64,000 bases of DNA from positions 496,001 through 560,000 of the forward strand of contig NZ_QPEJ01000017.1 of NCBI RefSeq assembly GCF_003335085.1, written 5' to 3'. The position numbers and the translations under genes are program-made. This document shows, one piece after another, positions 44,101 to 53,584 of this stretch. Numbering within the stretch: position 1 is the stretch's first letter; every line of letters starts with the position of its first letter. The notes beneath the pieces are model-generated. The model saw only the letters and a list, made by a program, of their open reading frames with translations, made no database searches and was not told the DNA's origin. Source of the DNA: Polaribacter sp. WD7. Lineage in GTDB: Bacteria; Bacteroidota; Bacteroidia; Flavobacteriales; Flavobacteriaceae.

Positions 44101-47100
44101 ATGGGAATTTTAGATTCAGTAATTAAACTTTTTGTTGGAGACAAGCAACAAAAAGATTTAAAAGGGCTACAACCAATAGTAGATAACGTTAGAAAGTTTG
44201 AAACAGAATTTTCTAATTTTACTCATGATCAATTAAGAGCAAAAACACAGGAATTTAAAGATAAAATTAAAGCGGCTACTAAAGAATTTGATGATAAAAT
44301 TACTACTTTAGAAAGCGAAGCAAAAACAGCAGACATAGATCGTCAAGAAGATATTTATACTGAAATAGATAACTTAAAAGATCAGGCATATAAAATTTCT
44401 GAAGAAGTTTTAGAAAACATCATGCCAGAAGCATTTGCTGTGGTAAAAGAGACTGCCAAACGTTTTGTAGAAAATGAAGAGATTGAAGTTACTGCTACTC
44501 CTTTTGATAGAGAACTATCTGCTGAAAGAGACAACATTACCTTAGAAAATGAAAAAGCATATTGGGCTAACTCTTGGGACGCAGCTGGAAAACCAGTTAC
44601 TTGGGATATGGTGCATTATGACGTACAATTAATAGGTGGCTCTGTATTGCATCAAGGTAAAGTTGCAGAAATGATGACTGGTGAAGGAAAAACTTTGGTT
44701 TCTACCCTACCTGTTTATTTAAATGCTTTGTCAGGAAATGGTGTTCACGTGGTAACTGTAAATGATTACCTAGCAAAACGTGACAAAGCGTGGATGGCTC
44801 CAATTTTTGAATTTCATGGTTTATCTACAGATTGTATAGATTACCATCAACCAAATTCTGATGATCGCAGAAAAGCATATAATGCAGACATTACTTACGG
44901 AACAAATAATGAGTTTGGTTTTGATTATCTACGTGATAACATGGCAAATTCTAAAGATGATTTGGTGCAAAGAGCGCCTAACTATGCTATTATTGATGAA
45001 GTAGATTCTGTTTTGATTGATGATGCTAGAACTCCGTTAATCATCTCTGGTCCAGTACCTAAAGGAGATGTTCATGAATTTAACGAATTAAAACCTTTAG
45101 TATCCGATTTAGTTGCTCTTCAAAAACAACATTTAGTTAGTGTATTGGCAGAAGCAAAAAAACTAATTGCAGAAGGAAATGATAAAGATGGAGGTTTCTT
45201 ATTGTTAAGAGTTTACAGGGGTCTCCCTAAAAATAAAGCATTAATAAAGTTTTTATCGCAAGAAGGCGTTAAACAAATCTTGCAAAAAACTGAGAATTAT
45301 TATATGCAAGATAACAACAAATTAATGCCAGAGGTAGATGAAGATTTATGGTTTGTTGTTGAAGAAAAAAACAATCAAATAGATTTGACTGATAAAGGAA
45401 TTGCACATTTATCAGAAAAAACAAACAATGATACCTTTTTTGTTTTACCCGATATAGGTGTAAAAATTGGAGAAATTGATGCTTCCACAATAGCTTCAGA
45501 AGAAAAAGCGGCTCAGAAAGAAGAATTATACAAAGACTTTAGCATAAAAAGTGAACGTATTCATACTATGAATCAACTATTAAAAGCCTACACGGTTTTT
45601 GAAAAAGATGTAGAATATGTTGTGATGGATAATAAAGTAATGATTGTTGACGAACAAACAGGTCGTATTATGGACGGTCGTCGTTACTCAGACGGATTGC
45701 ATCAAGCTATTGAAGCTAAAGAAAATGTAAAAATTGAAGATGCAACACAAACTTTTGCAACGGTAACCTTACAAAATTACTTTAGAATGTATCGCAAATT
45801 GTCTGGTATGACAGGAACTGCGATTACTGAAGCTGGAGAATTATGGGAAATCTACAAACTAGATGTTGTAGAAATTCCTACAAACAAACCAATTGCAAGA
45901 GATGATAAAGAGGACTTGGTTTACAAAACAGCTCGCGAAAAGTACAATGCTGTTATAGATGATATTGTAAAATTAGTAGATCAAAAACGCCCCGTTTTAG
46001 TTGGTACAACTTCTGTAGAGATTTCAGAATTATTAGGTAGAATGTTACAAATGCGTAAAATTCCGCATAATATTTTAAATGCAAAATTGCATAAAAAAGA
46101 AGCTGATGTTGTTGCAGAAGCAGGAAAACCAGGTGTAGTAACCATTGCTACCAATATGGCAGGACGTGGAACAGATATTAAATTGTCTGATGAAGTAAAA
46201 GCTGCTGGTGGTTTGGCTATTATTGGTACAGAACGCCATGATTCTAGACGTGTAGACAGACAGTTAAGAGGTCGTGCAGGACGTCAAGGAGATGTGGGGT
46301 CATCTCAATTTTACGTGGCTTTAGATGATAATTTAATGCGTTTATTTGGTTCTGATAGAATTGCCAAAATGATGGACAGAATGGGATTAAAAGAAGGTGA
46401 AGTAATTCAACATTCTATGATTACCAAATCTATTGAAAGAGCCCAAAAAAAGGTAGAAGAAAACAACTTTGGTATTCGTAAACGTTTGTTAGAGTATGAT
46501 GATATCATGAACTCTCAACGTGAATTTGTATACAAAAGAAGACGACATGCTTTAGACGGAAAACGTTTACAAGTTGATATTGCAAATATGATTTATGATA
46601 CTTGCGAATCTATTGTAAACTCAAATAAAGCTGTAAAAGATTTTCAAAATTTTGAATTTGAATTGATTCGTTTTTCTTCAATGACTTCTCCTTTTTCTGA
46701 AGAGGAATTTGAAAAATCTTCTGAAAAAGAAATTACAGATAAGTTATATGATTTTGTAACAGAACATTATAAAAATAAAATTGAAAGAAATGCAGTTTTA
46801 GCTTTTCCTGTTATTAAAGATGTATATGAAAATGAAGGTGATAGATATGAACGAATTGTAGTTCCTTTTACAGACGGAATTAAATCTTTACAAGTAGTAA
46901 CCAATTTAAAAGAGGCTTATGAATCTGAAGGAAAATCTTTAATTACTGATTTTGAAAAAAACATTACATTAGCAATTATTGATGAAAACTGGAAAGATCA
47001 TTTGCGTCAGATGGATGATTTAAAGCAATCTGTACAAAACGCATCTTACGAACAAAAAGATCCTTTATTAATCTACAAATTTGAAGCTTTTGAGTTATTT

Positions 47101-47442
47101 AAACAAACAGTAGATAAAATTAATAAAGAGGTACTATCTTTCTTATTTAAAGGAGAATTACCTTCTCAAGACAAAAATCAAATTTCTGAGGCTCGTCAAC
47201 AAAAAAGAGAGCAATTGAGTACAAGTAAAGCTGATATTCAAAACACAACTGAACAAGCTATTCAAAACTCTCGCCAGCAACAAGCTGAACCTGTTGAAAC
47301 TATAGTAAGAGAACAACCAAAAATTGGTAGAAACGAGCGTGTTACCATTAAAAATGTAATGAGCGGAGAAGAAAAAACAGTAAAGTTTAAACAAGCTATT
47401 CCTTTACTTGAAAAAGGAGAATGGGTTTTAGTTAATAATTAG
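44101..47442 (+). CDS. secA: Preprotein translocase ATPase SecA
   Basis: A 1113-residue SecA, longer than the roughly 900 residues of E. coli, as is usual in this phylum. Walker A region '[21 protein letters not shown]', DEAD-like Walker B '[20 protein letters not shown]', and the motor motif '[23 protein letters not shown]' (in two parts) are all present. The extra length includes a segment of about 130 residues after '[13 protein letters not shown]'. The C-terminus, after the 'PKIGRNE' where many SecA proteins carry a Cys-rich zinc-binding motif, has no cysteines and ends 'KGEWVLVNN'. It drives protein export through SecYEG. Confidence 0.96.
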   Translation: MGILDSVIKLFVGDKQQKDLKGLQPIVDNVRKFETEFSNFTHDQLRAKTQEFKDKIKAATKEFDDKITTLESEAKTADIDRQEDIYTEIDNLKDQAYKISEEVLENIMPEAFAVVKETAKRFVENEEIEVTATPFDRELSAERDNITLENEKAYWANSWDAAGKPVTWDMVHYDVQLIGGSVLHQGKVAEMMTGEGKTLVSTLPVYLNALSGNGVHVVTVNDYLAKRDKAWMAPIFEFHGLSTDCIDYHQPNSDDRRKAYNADITYGTNNEFGFDYLRDNMANSKDDLVQRAPNYAIIDEVDSVLIDDARTPLIISGPVPKGDVHEFNELKPLVSDLVALQKQHLVSVLAEAKKLIAEGNDKDGGFLLLRVYRGLPKNKALIKFLSQEGVKQILQKTENYYMQDNNKLMPEVDEDLWFVVEEKNNQIDLTDKGIAHLSEKTNNDTFFVLPDIGVKIGEIDASTIASEEKAAQKEELYKDFSIKSERIHTMNQLLKAYTVFEKDVEYVVMDNKVMIVDEQTGRIMDGRRYSDGLHQAIEAKENVKIEDATQTFATVTLQNYFRMYRKLSGMTGTAITEAGELWEIYKLDVVEIPTNKPIARDDKEDLVYKTAREKYNAVIDDIVKLVDQKRPVLVGTTSVEISELLGRMLQMRKIPHNILNAKLHKKEADVVAEAGKPGVVTIATNMAGRGTDIKLSDEVKAAGGLAIIGTERHDSRRVDRQLRGRAGRQGDVGSSQFYVALDDNLMRLFGSDRIAKMMDRMGLKEGEVIQHSMITKSIERAQKKVEENNFGIRKRLLEYDDIMNSQREFVYKRRRHALDGKRLQVDIANMIYDTCESIVNSNKAVKDFQNFEFELIRFSSMTSPFSEEEFEKSSEKEITDKLYDFVTEHYKNKIERNAVLAFPVIKDVYENEGDRYERIVVPFTDGIKSLQVVTNLKEAYESEGKSLITDFEKNITLAIIDENWKDHLRQMDDLKQSVQNASYEQKDPLLIYKFEAFELFKQTVDKINKEVLSFLFKGELPSQDKNQISEARQQKREQLSTSKADIQNTTEQAIQNSRQQQAEPVETIVREQPKIGRNERVTIKNVMSGEEKTVKFKQAIPLLEKGEWVLVNN

Positions 47443-47460
47443 AATTATACTAGTTTCATA

Positions 47461-47499
47461 AAAAAAACTCTAGTAGATACTCCTACTAGAGGTTTTTTT
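47461..47499. terminator. Bidirectional terminator after secA
   Basis: CTCTAGTAG (47468-47476) and CTACTAGAG (47483-47491) form a perfect 9-bp stem flanked by A7 and T7 tracts, serving secA and the convergent gene at 47520. Confidence 0.85.
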
Positions 47500-47519
47500 A
47501 TGTAATTTAACATTACAAC

Positions 47520-48080
47520 TTAAAAATCAACTACTTCTCCCCAATTTTCACCAGTTTTAATTCTTTGTAATTGCATTTCTGAAATTCCGAATTGTTTGGC
47601 AATCATTTTTAACCGTGTTTTTCTATTAGGGTCAAAAAGTTTCCTCTTAATCAACTTTACCCTTCCTGCATTTAATTTTGCATTTGCAGGGATAAATTTT
47701 TCTCTTGTTTTGTAATGTGGGTTTTTAAATTGATGAACCTCTTTTTCTCTTTTAGTAGTCCACTGTAAGTTATCTAAATGATTGTTTTTTTTATCGTAGT
47801 CTTTGTGAATTACAAACCTGTGTTCTTCTGACTTTTCTAAAAAAGTTTGTGCCATTAATTTATGAACATACAACGCTCTTCTTTTTGATTTTTCGTTGCT
47901 TAGTTTTACATAAATAACTTCATAATCATTAATGTACTTTTGTTGCAATAAACTTTGTACACCATCGCTTTCTTTGATAACCCTACCATAGTTAGATATG
48001 ATAAACTTTTCTACTTTTTTAAAACGACTATCTAATTCTATTTCTTTCCATAGCTCATTTGGATAATTTCTTATCATCAT
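47520..48080 (-). CDS. NUMOD4/HNH-like DNA-binding protein
   Basis: A 186-residue protein with three parts: an N-terminal NUMOD4-like stretch ('ELWKEIELDSRFKKVEKFII', 'SNYGRV'), a central HNH_3-like core ('YVHKLMAQTFLEK', 'HKDYDKKNNHLDNLQWTT') and a C-terminal helix-turn-helix ('MIAKQFGISEMQLQRIKTGE'). It looks like a homing endonuclease, but the first HNH residue seems to be Ile-His-Lys-Asp, and no intron or split gene is seen around it. It may have lost nuclease activity and act as a DNA-binding protein. The start could be ATG 48080 or 48077. Confidence 0.75.
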   Translation of the reverse strand: MMIRNYPNELWKEIELDSRFKKVEKFIISNYGRVIKESDGVQSLLQQKYINDYEVIYVKLSNEKSKRRALYVHKLMAQTFLEKSEEHRFVIHKDYDKKNNHLDNLQWTTKREKEVHQFKNPHYKTREKFIPANAKLNAGRVKLIKRKLFDPNRKTRLKMIAKQFGISEMQLQRIKTGENWGEVVDF

Positions 48081-48133
48081 AATAAACTATATTTAATTTA
48101 TAATAAGGATCAGTATAACAATTAAAAATTTAA

Positions 48134-48823
48134 TTAATCAAAATCTGTATCCATTTTTAGGTAATCTAAAAATTCTCTTTTGGTTTCCTTTTCTTTGAAT
48201 TTTCCTCCAAACTCTGCAGTTACTGTAGAACTTTCTATATCTTTAATTCCTCTGGAGTTTACACATAAATGCTTAGCATCTATAACACAAGCTACGTTAT
48301 CTGTGCCGAGAGCTTCTTGCATTGCTTGCACAACTTGCATTGTTAATCTTTCTTGAACTTGTGGTCTTTTTGCAAAGTACTCTACAATTCTGTTCATTTT
48401 AGACAAACCGATTACTTTACCATCAGAAATATATGCTACATGAGCACGTCCAATGATTGGTAATAAGTGGTGTTCGCAGGTGGAATATACAACAATATTT
48501 TTTTCCACCAACATTTCTCCGTAATTGTAATTATTGTCAAATGTAGATGGTTTGGGCATGTTTTTTGGATTTAGTCCCATAAATATCTCATTTACAAATG
48601 CCTTAGCAACTCTCTTGGGTGTACCTTGTAAACTATCATCAGTCAAATCCATACCTAAAGTTTGTAATATATCTTTTACACTTTCTTGGATTTTAGCTAT
48701 TTTTTCTTCATCAGAAATATCAAAAGCATCTGCTCTTAAGGGTGTTTTTGCAGAAGTACCAACATGGTTTTCTCCTAGCTCTTCTATTCTATCGTCATTC
48801 ATTTTGCTGTTCAATTCAAACAT
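48134..48823 (-). CDS. folE: GTP cyclohydrolase I
   Basis: A 229-residue enzyme that converts GTP to dihydroneopterin triphosphate, the first step of folate/pterin synthesis. The zinc site is visible as 'YSTCEHHLLPIIGRAHVAYI' (Cys and His) with the later 'CVIDAKHLCVNSRG' (second Cys), and the substrate loop 'GLSKMNRIV'. ATG 48823 gives a 20-residue flexible extension; ATG 48802 is an alternative. A TAAATTTG -7 element is at 48845-48852 on the minus strand. Confidence 0.95.
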   Translation of the reverse strand: MFELNSKMNDDRIEELGENHVGTSAKTPLRADAFDISDEEKIAKIQESVKDILQTLGMDLTDDSLQGTPKRVAKAFVNEIFMGLNPKNMPKPSTFDNNYNYGEMLVEKNIVVYSTCEHHLLPIIGRAHVAYISDGKVIGLSKMNRIVEYFAKRPQVQERLTMQVVQAMQEALGTDNVACVIDAKHLCVNSRGIKDIESSTVTAEFGGKFKEKETKREFLDYLKMDTDFD

Positions 48824-48956
48824 TTCAATCTAAATTATAAGGTACAAATTTACGCCTTTATTTTGTATAATTTAGATAATTTATAAACTTAGACAAACTG
48901 AAAATAAATACTTTAATTTTAAATTGCTTCTTAAGTCTGTCAAATATTAATAGTAA

Positions 48957-50321
48957 TTATTTTACTTTTTCTATGATTTCATTTAATGAACAGGTTAACT
49001 GCTCAAAGTTTTCCATATTTTTTAGTAAATAGGTATCATTTTCTACTTTAGAAACTACATATTGTATTTCTCTGTTTGTAGCATATTTCCATTGTTTTTT
49101 TTGCTGATTATTACTGCCTGCCAAATCAGGATACATTTCAGATTTTACACCTCTATTTCTTAAAACTGTTATAGCTTTCATTTTTGCAATATCTGTTGTT
49201 TTATCAAAATTTAAAAAGAGCACTTTGGGCTTGGGCAAGTTTACAGATTTAAATAATTCTAACTCTTCTAAGACCAGGTAAATTCTATCTAATCCAAAAG
49301 AAATACCTACTCCAGAAACATCTGGCATTCCAAAAATACCTGTCAAATCATCATATCTTCCACCGCCACCAATAGAACCCATTTTTACACCTTTTGGTGC
49401 AGCAACTTCAAAAATAGCACCTGTATAATAATTTAGCCCTCTTGCCAGCGTAACATCTACCTCTAAACTAGCAGATGTTAAACCTAATTGGTCAATAGCA
49501 TTTATAACAAAACGCAACTCCTCTACTCCACTTTTTCCTTCTTCTGATGCAGCTAACATTTGCTGTAGAGCATCTAATTTTTCTAAGTTTGACCCTTTAA
49601 AACTAAATAAAGGCGCTACTTTTTTTATGGCATCTTCTGTAATACCCTTGCTAAGCATTTCTTTAATAACACCTTCTCTACCTATTTTATCTAATTTGTC
49701 TAAAGCAACAGTAAAATCTATTAATTTATCTTGTGCGCCTATAACTTCTGCAATACCTGATAATATTTTTCTATTGTTAATTTTTATTGTAGTTCCTTGT
49801 AATCCTAACTGCGAAAAAACAGTATCATATAACTGAATAAATTCTACTTCTTGCCAAAGAGATTTACTACCAACTACATCTGCATCGCATTGATAAAACT
49901 CTCTAAAACGTCCTTTTTGAGGTCTGTCTGCTCTCCAAACGGGTTGTATTTGGTAACGTTTAAAAGGAAATGTAATTTCATTTTGGTGTTGCACAACATA
50001 TCTTGCAAAAGGGACTGTTAAATCATAGCGTAATGCTTTTTCTGATATTTGACTTATTACCTTTGTACTTTCTTTGTTTGAAAGTAACTTTTCATCAGCT
50101 TTAACTAAAAAATCTCCCGAATTTAAAATCTTAAAAATTAAGCGATCACCTTCTTCTCCATATTTTCCCATTAATGTAGAAGAATTTTCGAAACTTGGTG
50201 TTTCTATAGGTTGAAAACCGAAAGTTTCAAAAGCTGTTTTAATCGTATTCATAATATAGGTACGATTGGCAACTTCTGTTGGTGAGAAATCTCTTGTTCC
50301 TTTTGGGATACTTGGTTTCAT
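48957..50321 (-). CDS. hisS: Histidyl-tRNA synthetase
   Basis: A 454-residue class II synthetase charging tRNA-His. 'PKGTRDFSP' at the N-terminus, motif 2 in 'RYDLTVPFARYV' and 'QPVWRADRPQKGRFREFYQC' (read as RADRPQKGRFREF), the histidine-specific 'LARGLNYYTGAIFEV', 'GGGRYDDL' and motif 3 'GVGISFGLDRI' are all present, with an anticodon-binding domain at about 360-454. It lies downstream of nadC and a BrkB-family gene on the same strand. Confidence 0.95.
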   Translation of the reverse strand: MKPSIPKGTRDFSPTEVANRTYIMNTIKTAFETFGFQPIETPSFENSSTLMGKYGEEGDRLIFKILNSGDFLVKADEKLLSNKESTKVISQISEKALRYDLTVPFARYVVQHQNEITFPFKRYQIQPVWRADRPQKGRFREFYQCDADVVGSKSLWQEVEFIQLYDTVFSQLGLQGTTIKINNRKILSGIAEVIGAQDKLIDFTVALDKLDKIGREGVIKEMLSKGITEDAIKKVAPLFSFKGSNLEKLDALQQMLAASEEGKSGVEELRFVINAIDQLGLTSASLEVDVTLARGLNYYTGAIFEVAAPKGVKMGSIGGGGRYDDLTGIFGMPDVSGVGISFGLDRIYLVLEELELFKSVNLPKPKVLFLNFDKTTDIAKMKAITVLRNRGVKSEMYPDLAGSNNQQKKQWKYATNREIQYVVSKVENDTYLLKNMENFEQLTCSLNEIIEKVK

Positions 50322-50416
50322 ATAAATCTATTATCAGTGTTATTTATCAATTATCAACTAGAGCAATATATACGAAATGATAATTTTTAATTGAGTGCGC
50401 AAATATCGTGAAAAAC

Positions 50417-51361
50417 TTATAATTTTTTAGGGGTTGTAAAGGTTTTATTTCCTCTTCTTAATGCATAAATAGATGCATTTAACTCAAAACCCAACAATAA
50501 AATAATGGCATTTAACCAGATAAATAACATTAAAATTAACAACGTCCCTATTGAACCGTACAACTCGTTGTATTTGGCAAATTCATTTACATAAAAACCG
50601 AATAAATAAAAGGTGAGGATAGATAAGATTGTTGTAAATACTGCTCCTGGAGAGAAAAAACGAGAGTGTTTGCCCTCTTTTACTCCATAATGATATAAAA
50701 TAGAAACTGTTATAAAAATCATACTTAGAAAAATAAAACCTCTACCCATTTGTAGCCAAACTAAGTTGTCTTCTAACCAACCAAGGGTAACCAAATCTTT
50801 TAAAATTAATTCGAAAAAAAGAATAAGAACAACTGTAATTACTAAAAAAAATACAATGATGATTGAAACAAACATTGCTATAAAATATGATCTAAAAACG
50901 TTTCTAACTTCTTTGACATGGTACGAATACTCGAACCCTCCAAAAATAGCATTTATCCCATTTGTCATTAAAAAAATAGAAGCTATAAATCCGAAAGACA
51001 ATAATCCACCATATTGATTTTTAATAATATCTACCAGAACAGAATCTACAGCATCAAAAGTTTTAGGTGGTAACACATCTGCAATTATAGAAAGTAAACC
51101 TTCTTGAGCTCCGTCTATGGGTACAAAAGGAATGAGTGTGAGTACAAAAAGTAAAAACGGAAAAATAGCCATAAAAAAACTATATGCTATACCTCCTGCT
51201 CTTGTTGTTAATGCACCTTCTATAATACCAATAATATACATCTCTATGACATCATACAAAGACATACCTTCTAGTCTCGGAATTTTTATCTTCTTTCCAA
51301 AACGCACCAATATATTTACTATTGGAAGTTTATCTAGTTTGTCTTCTATTTCTTTAGTCAT
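50417..51361 (-). CDS. YihY/BrkB-family inner-membrane protein
   Basis: A 314-residue membrane protein with about six hydrophobic helices and the YihY/UPF0761 signature 'RAGGIAYSFFMAIFPFLLFV'. I start it at ATG 51361 (35 bp after nadC stop): an upstream GTG-type start at 51478 lies inside nadC and gives a non-conserved extension. ATG 51370 is also possible. The family was once called ribonuclease BN in error; its role, possibly transport, is not established. Confidence 0.88.
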   Translation of the reverse strand: MTKEIEDKLDKLPIVNILVRFGKKIKIPRLEGMSLYDVIEMYIIGIIEGALTTRAGGIAYSFFMAIFPFLLFVLTLIPFVPIDGAQEGLLSIIADVLPPKTFDAVDSVLVDIIKNQYGGLLSFGFIASIFLMTNGINAIFGGFEYSYHVKEVRNVFRSYFIAMFVSIIIVFFLVITVVLILFFELILKDLVTLGWLEDNLVWLQMGRGFIFLSMIFITVSILYHYGVKEGKHSRFFSPGAVFTTILSILTFYLFGFYVNEFAKYNELYGSIGTLLILMLFIWLNAIILLLGFELNASIYALRRGNKTFTTPKKL

Positions 51362-51396
51362 AAGTAGCATTTTAGCTTCTAACTCTTGTTGTAAAG

Positions 51397-52257
51397 CTAA
51401 TCTATTGCTTTTAAACTTAAATCCATATTGTAAACAGAATGTGTTAATGCACCAGAAGATATATAATCTACCCCACACTCTGCATAATTTCTGATGGTTT
51501 TTTCATTAATTCCTCCAGAAGATTCTGTTAAACAAGTATTACCAATTAATGCTACAGCTTTTTTAGTATCTTCATAATTAAAATTGTCTATCAAAATTCT
51601 ATATACACCTTTATTTGACAGAATTTCTTTGATTTCATCTAGACTTCTTGCTTCTACAATTATTTTAATATCAAGATTTTTTTGTTCTAAATATTTTTTA
51701 GTTTTTGTAATGGCTGCTGTAATTCCTCCTGCAAAATCGATATGATTGTCTTTAATCATTACCATATCATATAAAGCAAATCTATGATTTTCTCCACCTC
51801 CTATTTTTACTGCCCACTTTTCTAAAGCTCTAATTCCTGGAGTTGTTTTTCTTGTATCTAATACTTTTGTTTTTGTACCTTCTAACAAATTGGCAAAAAA
51901 CTTTGTTTTTGTGGCTATAGCAGACATTCTTTGCATTGCATTTAAAACCAAACGTTCTGCCATTAATATAGATTGAGATTTTCCTGAAACATGAAAAACA
52001 ACATCACCAAATTTTACTGCTTCACCATCTTGTATAAACGTTTCTACTTTTAAGTCTGCATCTACATATTGAAACACTTGTTTTGCAAAAGCAACGCCAG
52101 CTATAATCCCTTCATCTTTTACCAATAATTTTGCTTTCCCTTTAGCATTTTTAGGAATACAAGACAATGAAGTGTGATCTCCATCTCCAATATCTTCTCG
52201 TATTGCATTTTTAATAATTAAATCTAATTCTTTTTCAAATTGTACTTTTGATATCAT
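51397..52257 (-). CDS. nadC: Nicotinate-nucleotide pyrophosphorylase (carboxylating)
   Basis: A 286-residue quinolinate phosphoribosyltransferase of NAD synthesis. 'EDIGDGDHTSLSCIP' (residues 19-33), 'RLVLNAMQRMSAIAT', 'DTRKTTPGIRALEKWAVKIGG' in two parts and 'GGGENHRFALYDMVMIKDNH' carry the phosphate- and PRPP-binding Arg/Lys/His residues. 'ESSGGINEKTI' forms the last phosphate loop. It probably starts an operon with the BrkB-family gene. Confidence 0.95.
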   Translation of the reverse strand: MISKVQFEKELDLIIKNAIREDIGDGDHTSLSCIPKNAKGKAKLLVKDEGIIAGVAFAKQVFQYVDADLKVETFIQDGEAVKFGDVVFHVSGKSQSILMAERLVLNAMQRMSAIATKTKFFANLLEGTKTKVLDTRKTTPGIRALEKWAVKIGGGENHRFALYDMVMIKDNHIDFAGGITAAITKTKKYLEQKNLDIKIIVEARSLDEIKEILSNKGVYRILIDNFNYEDTKKAVALIGNTCLTESSGGINEKTIRNYAECGVDYISSGALTHSVYNMDLSLKAID

Positions 52258-52306
52258 TCGTTATAGCTTTATAATGATGTAAAAATAAGAATGATTTTCA
52301 ATTTTA

Positions 52307-52415
52307 TGTGAGTTCTGATGATTTTATGTTCTAAAACTGATAAGTTTGTAGTGAAAAAATAAAATGATTTTTTGATGGTATTTTCTAAAAATTCGAAAAA
52401 TTACTAGAAATGACA
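52307..52415. repeat. Extragenic hairpin repeat, copy 3 (most degenerate)
   Basis: The left arm TGTGAGTTCTGATGATTTTA (52307-52326) and the reverse complement of 52396-52415 agree at about 14 of 20 positions, and the arm ends TGT.A.TT as in the copies at 924 and 4602. It fills most of the 166-bp gap between nadC and rlmH. Confidence 0.45.
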
Positions 52416-52423
52416 GTTTTAAT

Positions 52424-52897
52424 ATGAAGATTAAATTACTTGCTATTGGAAAAACGGATAACAAAAATTTAATTCAATTGATTGATGAATACCAAAACCG
52501 TTTAAAACACTATATAAAATTTGAGTTAGAAATTATTCCTGACATTAAAAACGCGAAAAATCTTAGTGAAACTCAACAAAAAGAAAAAGAAGGAAGTTTA
52601 ATTTTATCTAAATTGCAAAATACAGATCAATTGATCTTATTAGACGATAAGGGGAAAGATTTTACTTCTATCCAATTTTCTAAATATTTACAAAAAAAAA
52701 TGAATTCTGGCCTCAAACAACTTGTTTTGGTTATTGGGGGACCTTACGGGTTTTCAGAAGCTGTTTATAAAAAAGCTCAAGGAAAGATATCTTTATCTAA
52801 AATGACGTTTTCGCATCAAATGATTCGTTTGTTTATTGTAGAACAATTGTATCGAGGTTATACAATTTTAAAGAATGAACCTTATCATCACGAATAG
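52424..52897 (+). CDS. rlmH: 23S rRNA pseudouridine-1915 N3-methyltransferase RlmH
   Basis: A 157-residue SPOUT methyltransferase. 'MKIKLLAIGKTDNKN' at the start, 'LLDDKGKDFTSIQFSKYL', the knot loop 'LVIGGPYGFSEAVY' and the closing 'SHQMIRLFIVEQLYRGYTI' and 'NEPYHHE' match RlmH almost throughout. It modifies helix 69 of 23S rRNA in the assembled ribosome. Confidence 0.96.
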   Translation: MKIKLLAIGKTDNKNLIQLIDEYQNRLKHYIKFELEIIPDIKNAKNLSETQQKEKEGSLILSKLQNTDQLILLDDKGKDFTSIQFSKYLQKKMNSGLKQLVLVIGGPYGFSEAVYKKAQGKISLSKMTFSHQMIRLFIVEQLYRGYTILKNEPYHHE

Positions 52898-52917
52898 TAA
52901 TAGTCAAATTTAAGTAT

Positions 52918-52950
52918 TTGCCTATTCTGGATTTAAAATGATTATTTTTG
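52918..52950 (+). promoter_or_regulatory. Promoter of rdgB, leaderless type
   Basis: TTG at 52918-52920, a 22-bp spacer, TATTTTTG at 52943-52950; the ATG at 52955 is only 4 bp further, so the mRNA should begin at or next to the start codon. Confidence 0.6.
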
Positions 52951-52954
52951 CATT

Positions 52955-53533
52955 ATGAAACTTGTTTTTGCTACAAATAACCTTAATAAATTAAAAGAAG
53001 TTCAAGAGATGTTACCTAAATCTATAACTCTTTTAAGTTTAAAAGATATCAATTGTTTTGATGAAATTGAAGAAACAGAAACTACGCTAGAAGGTAACTC
53101 TAAGTTAAAAGCAGATTATATTACCGATAAATTTGGATACAATTGTTTTGCGGATGATACTGGGTTAGAGGTTTTTTGTTTAGACTTAAAACCTGGAGTG
53201 TATTCTGCTAGATATGCTGGTGAGCCTACAAACTCAGAAAAAAACATGCAAAAATTATTGTCTGAATTACGTAACCAAAAAGAGCGAAATGCTCAGTTTA
53301 GAACCGCTGTTGCTTTAAATCTAAATGGTGATAAATTTCTTTTTGAAGGGATTTGTAAAGGAGAAATCTTAACAGAAAAACAAGGTGACAAAGGATTTGG
53401 ATATGATCCTATTTTTAAACCAAATGGGTTTGATGACTCATTTGCAACAATGAGTTCTGATGAAAAAAATAAAATTTCTCATAGAGGTTTAGCCATTCAA
53501 AAATTAGTAGATTTTTTATCTAAATACAAATAA
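52955..53533 (+). CDS. rdgB: RdgB/HAM1 dITP/XTP pyrophosphatase
   Basis: A 192-residue house-cleaning nucleotidase that removes non-canonical purine triphosphates. 'VFATNNLNKLKEVQEML' (residues 3-19), 'CFADDTGLEVFCLDLKPGVY', 'SARYAGE' and 'KGFGYDPIFKPNG' and the late 'ISHRGLA' are the family signatures. The length is typical. Confidence 0.96.
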   Translation: MKLVFATNNLNKLKEVQEMLPKSITLLSLKDINCFDEIEETETTLEGNSKLKADYITDKFGYNCFADDTGLEVFCLDLKPGVYSARYAGEPTNSEKNMQKLLSELRNQKERNAQFRTAVALNLNGDKFLFEGICKGEILTEKQGDKGFGYDPIFKPNGFDDSFATMSSDEKNKISHRGLAIQKLVDFLSKYK

Positions 53534-53584
53534 CAACTCTAGGTTTTTAGCATTTTTAAAACATGTTAAGTCTTATTTATAATA

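Noticed and set aside
47520..48080. Group I intron or intein around the HNH-like gene
   Set aside because: Neither secA nor folE is interrupted, and no intron-like flanks are visible.
51371..51478. A longer N-terminus for the BrkB-family gene overlapping nadC
   Set aside because: The extension overlaps the conserved end of nadC and is not family-like; ATG 51361 or 51370 fits better.
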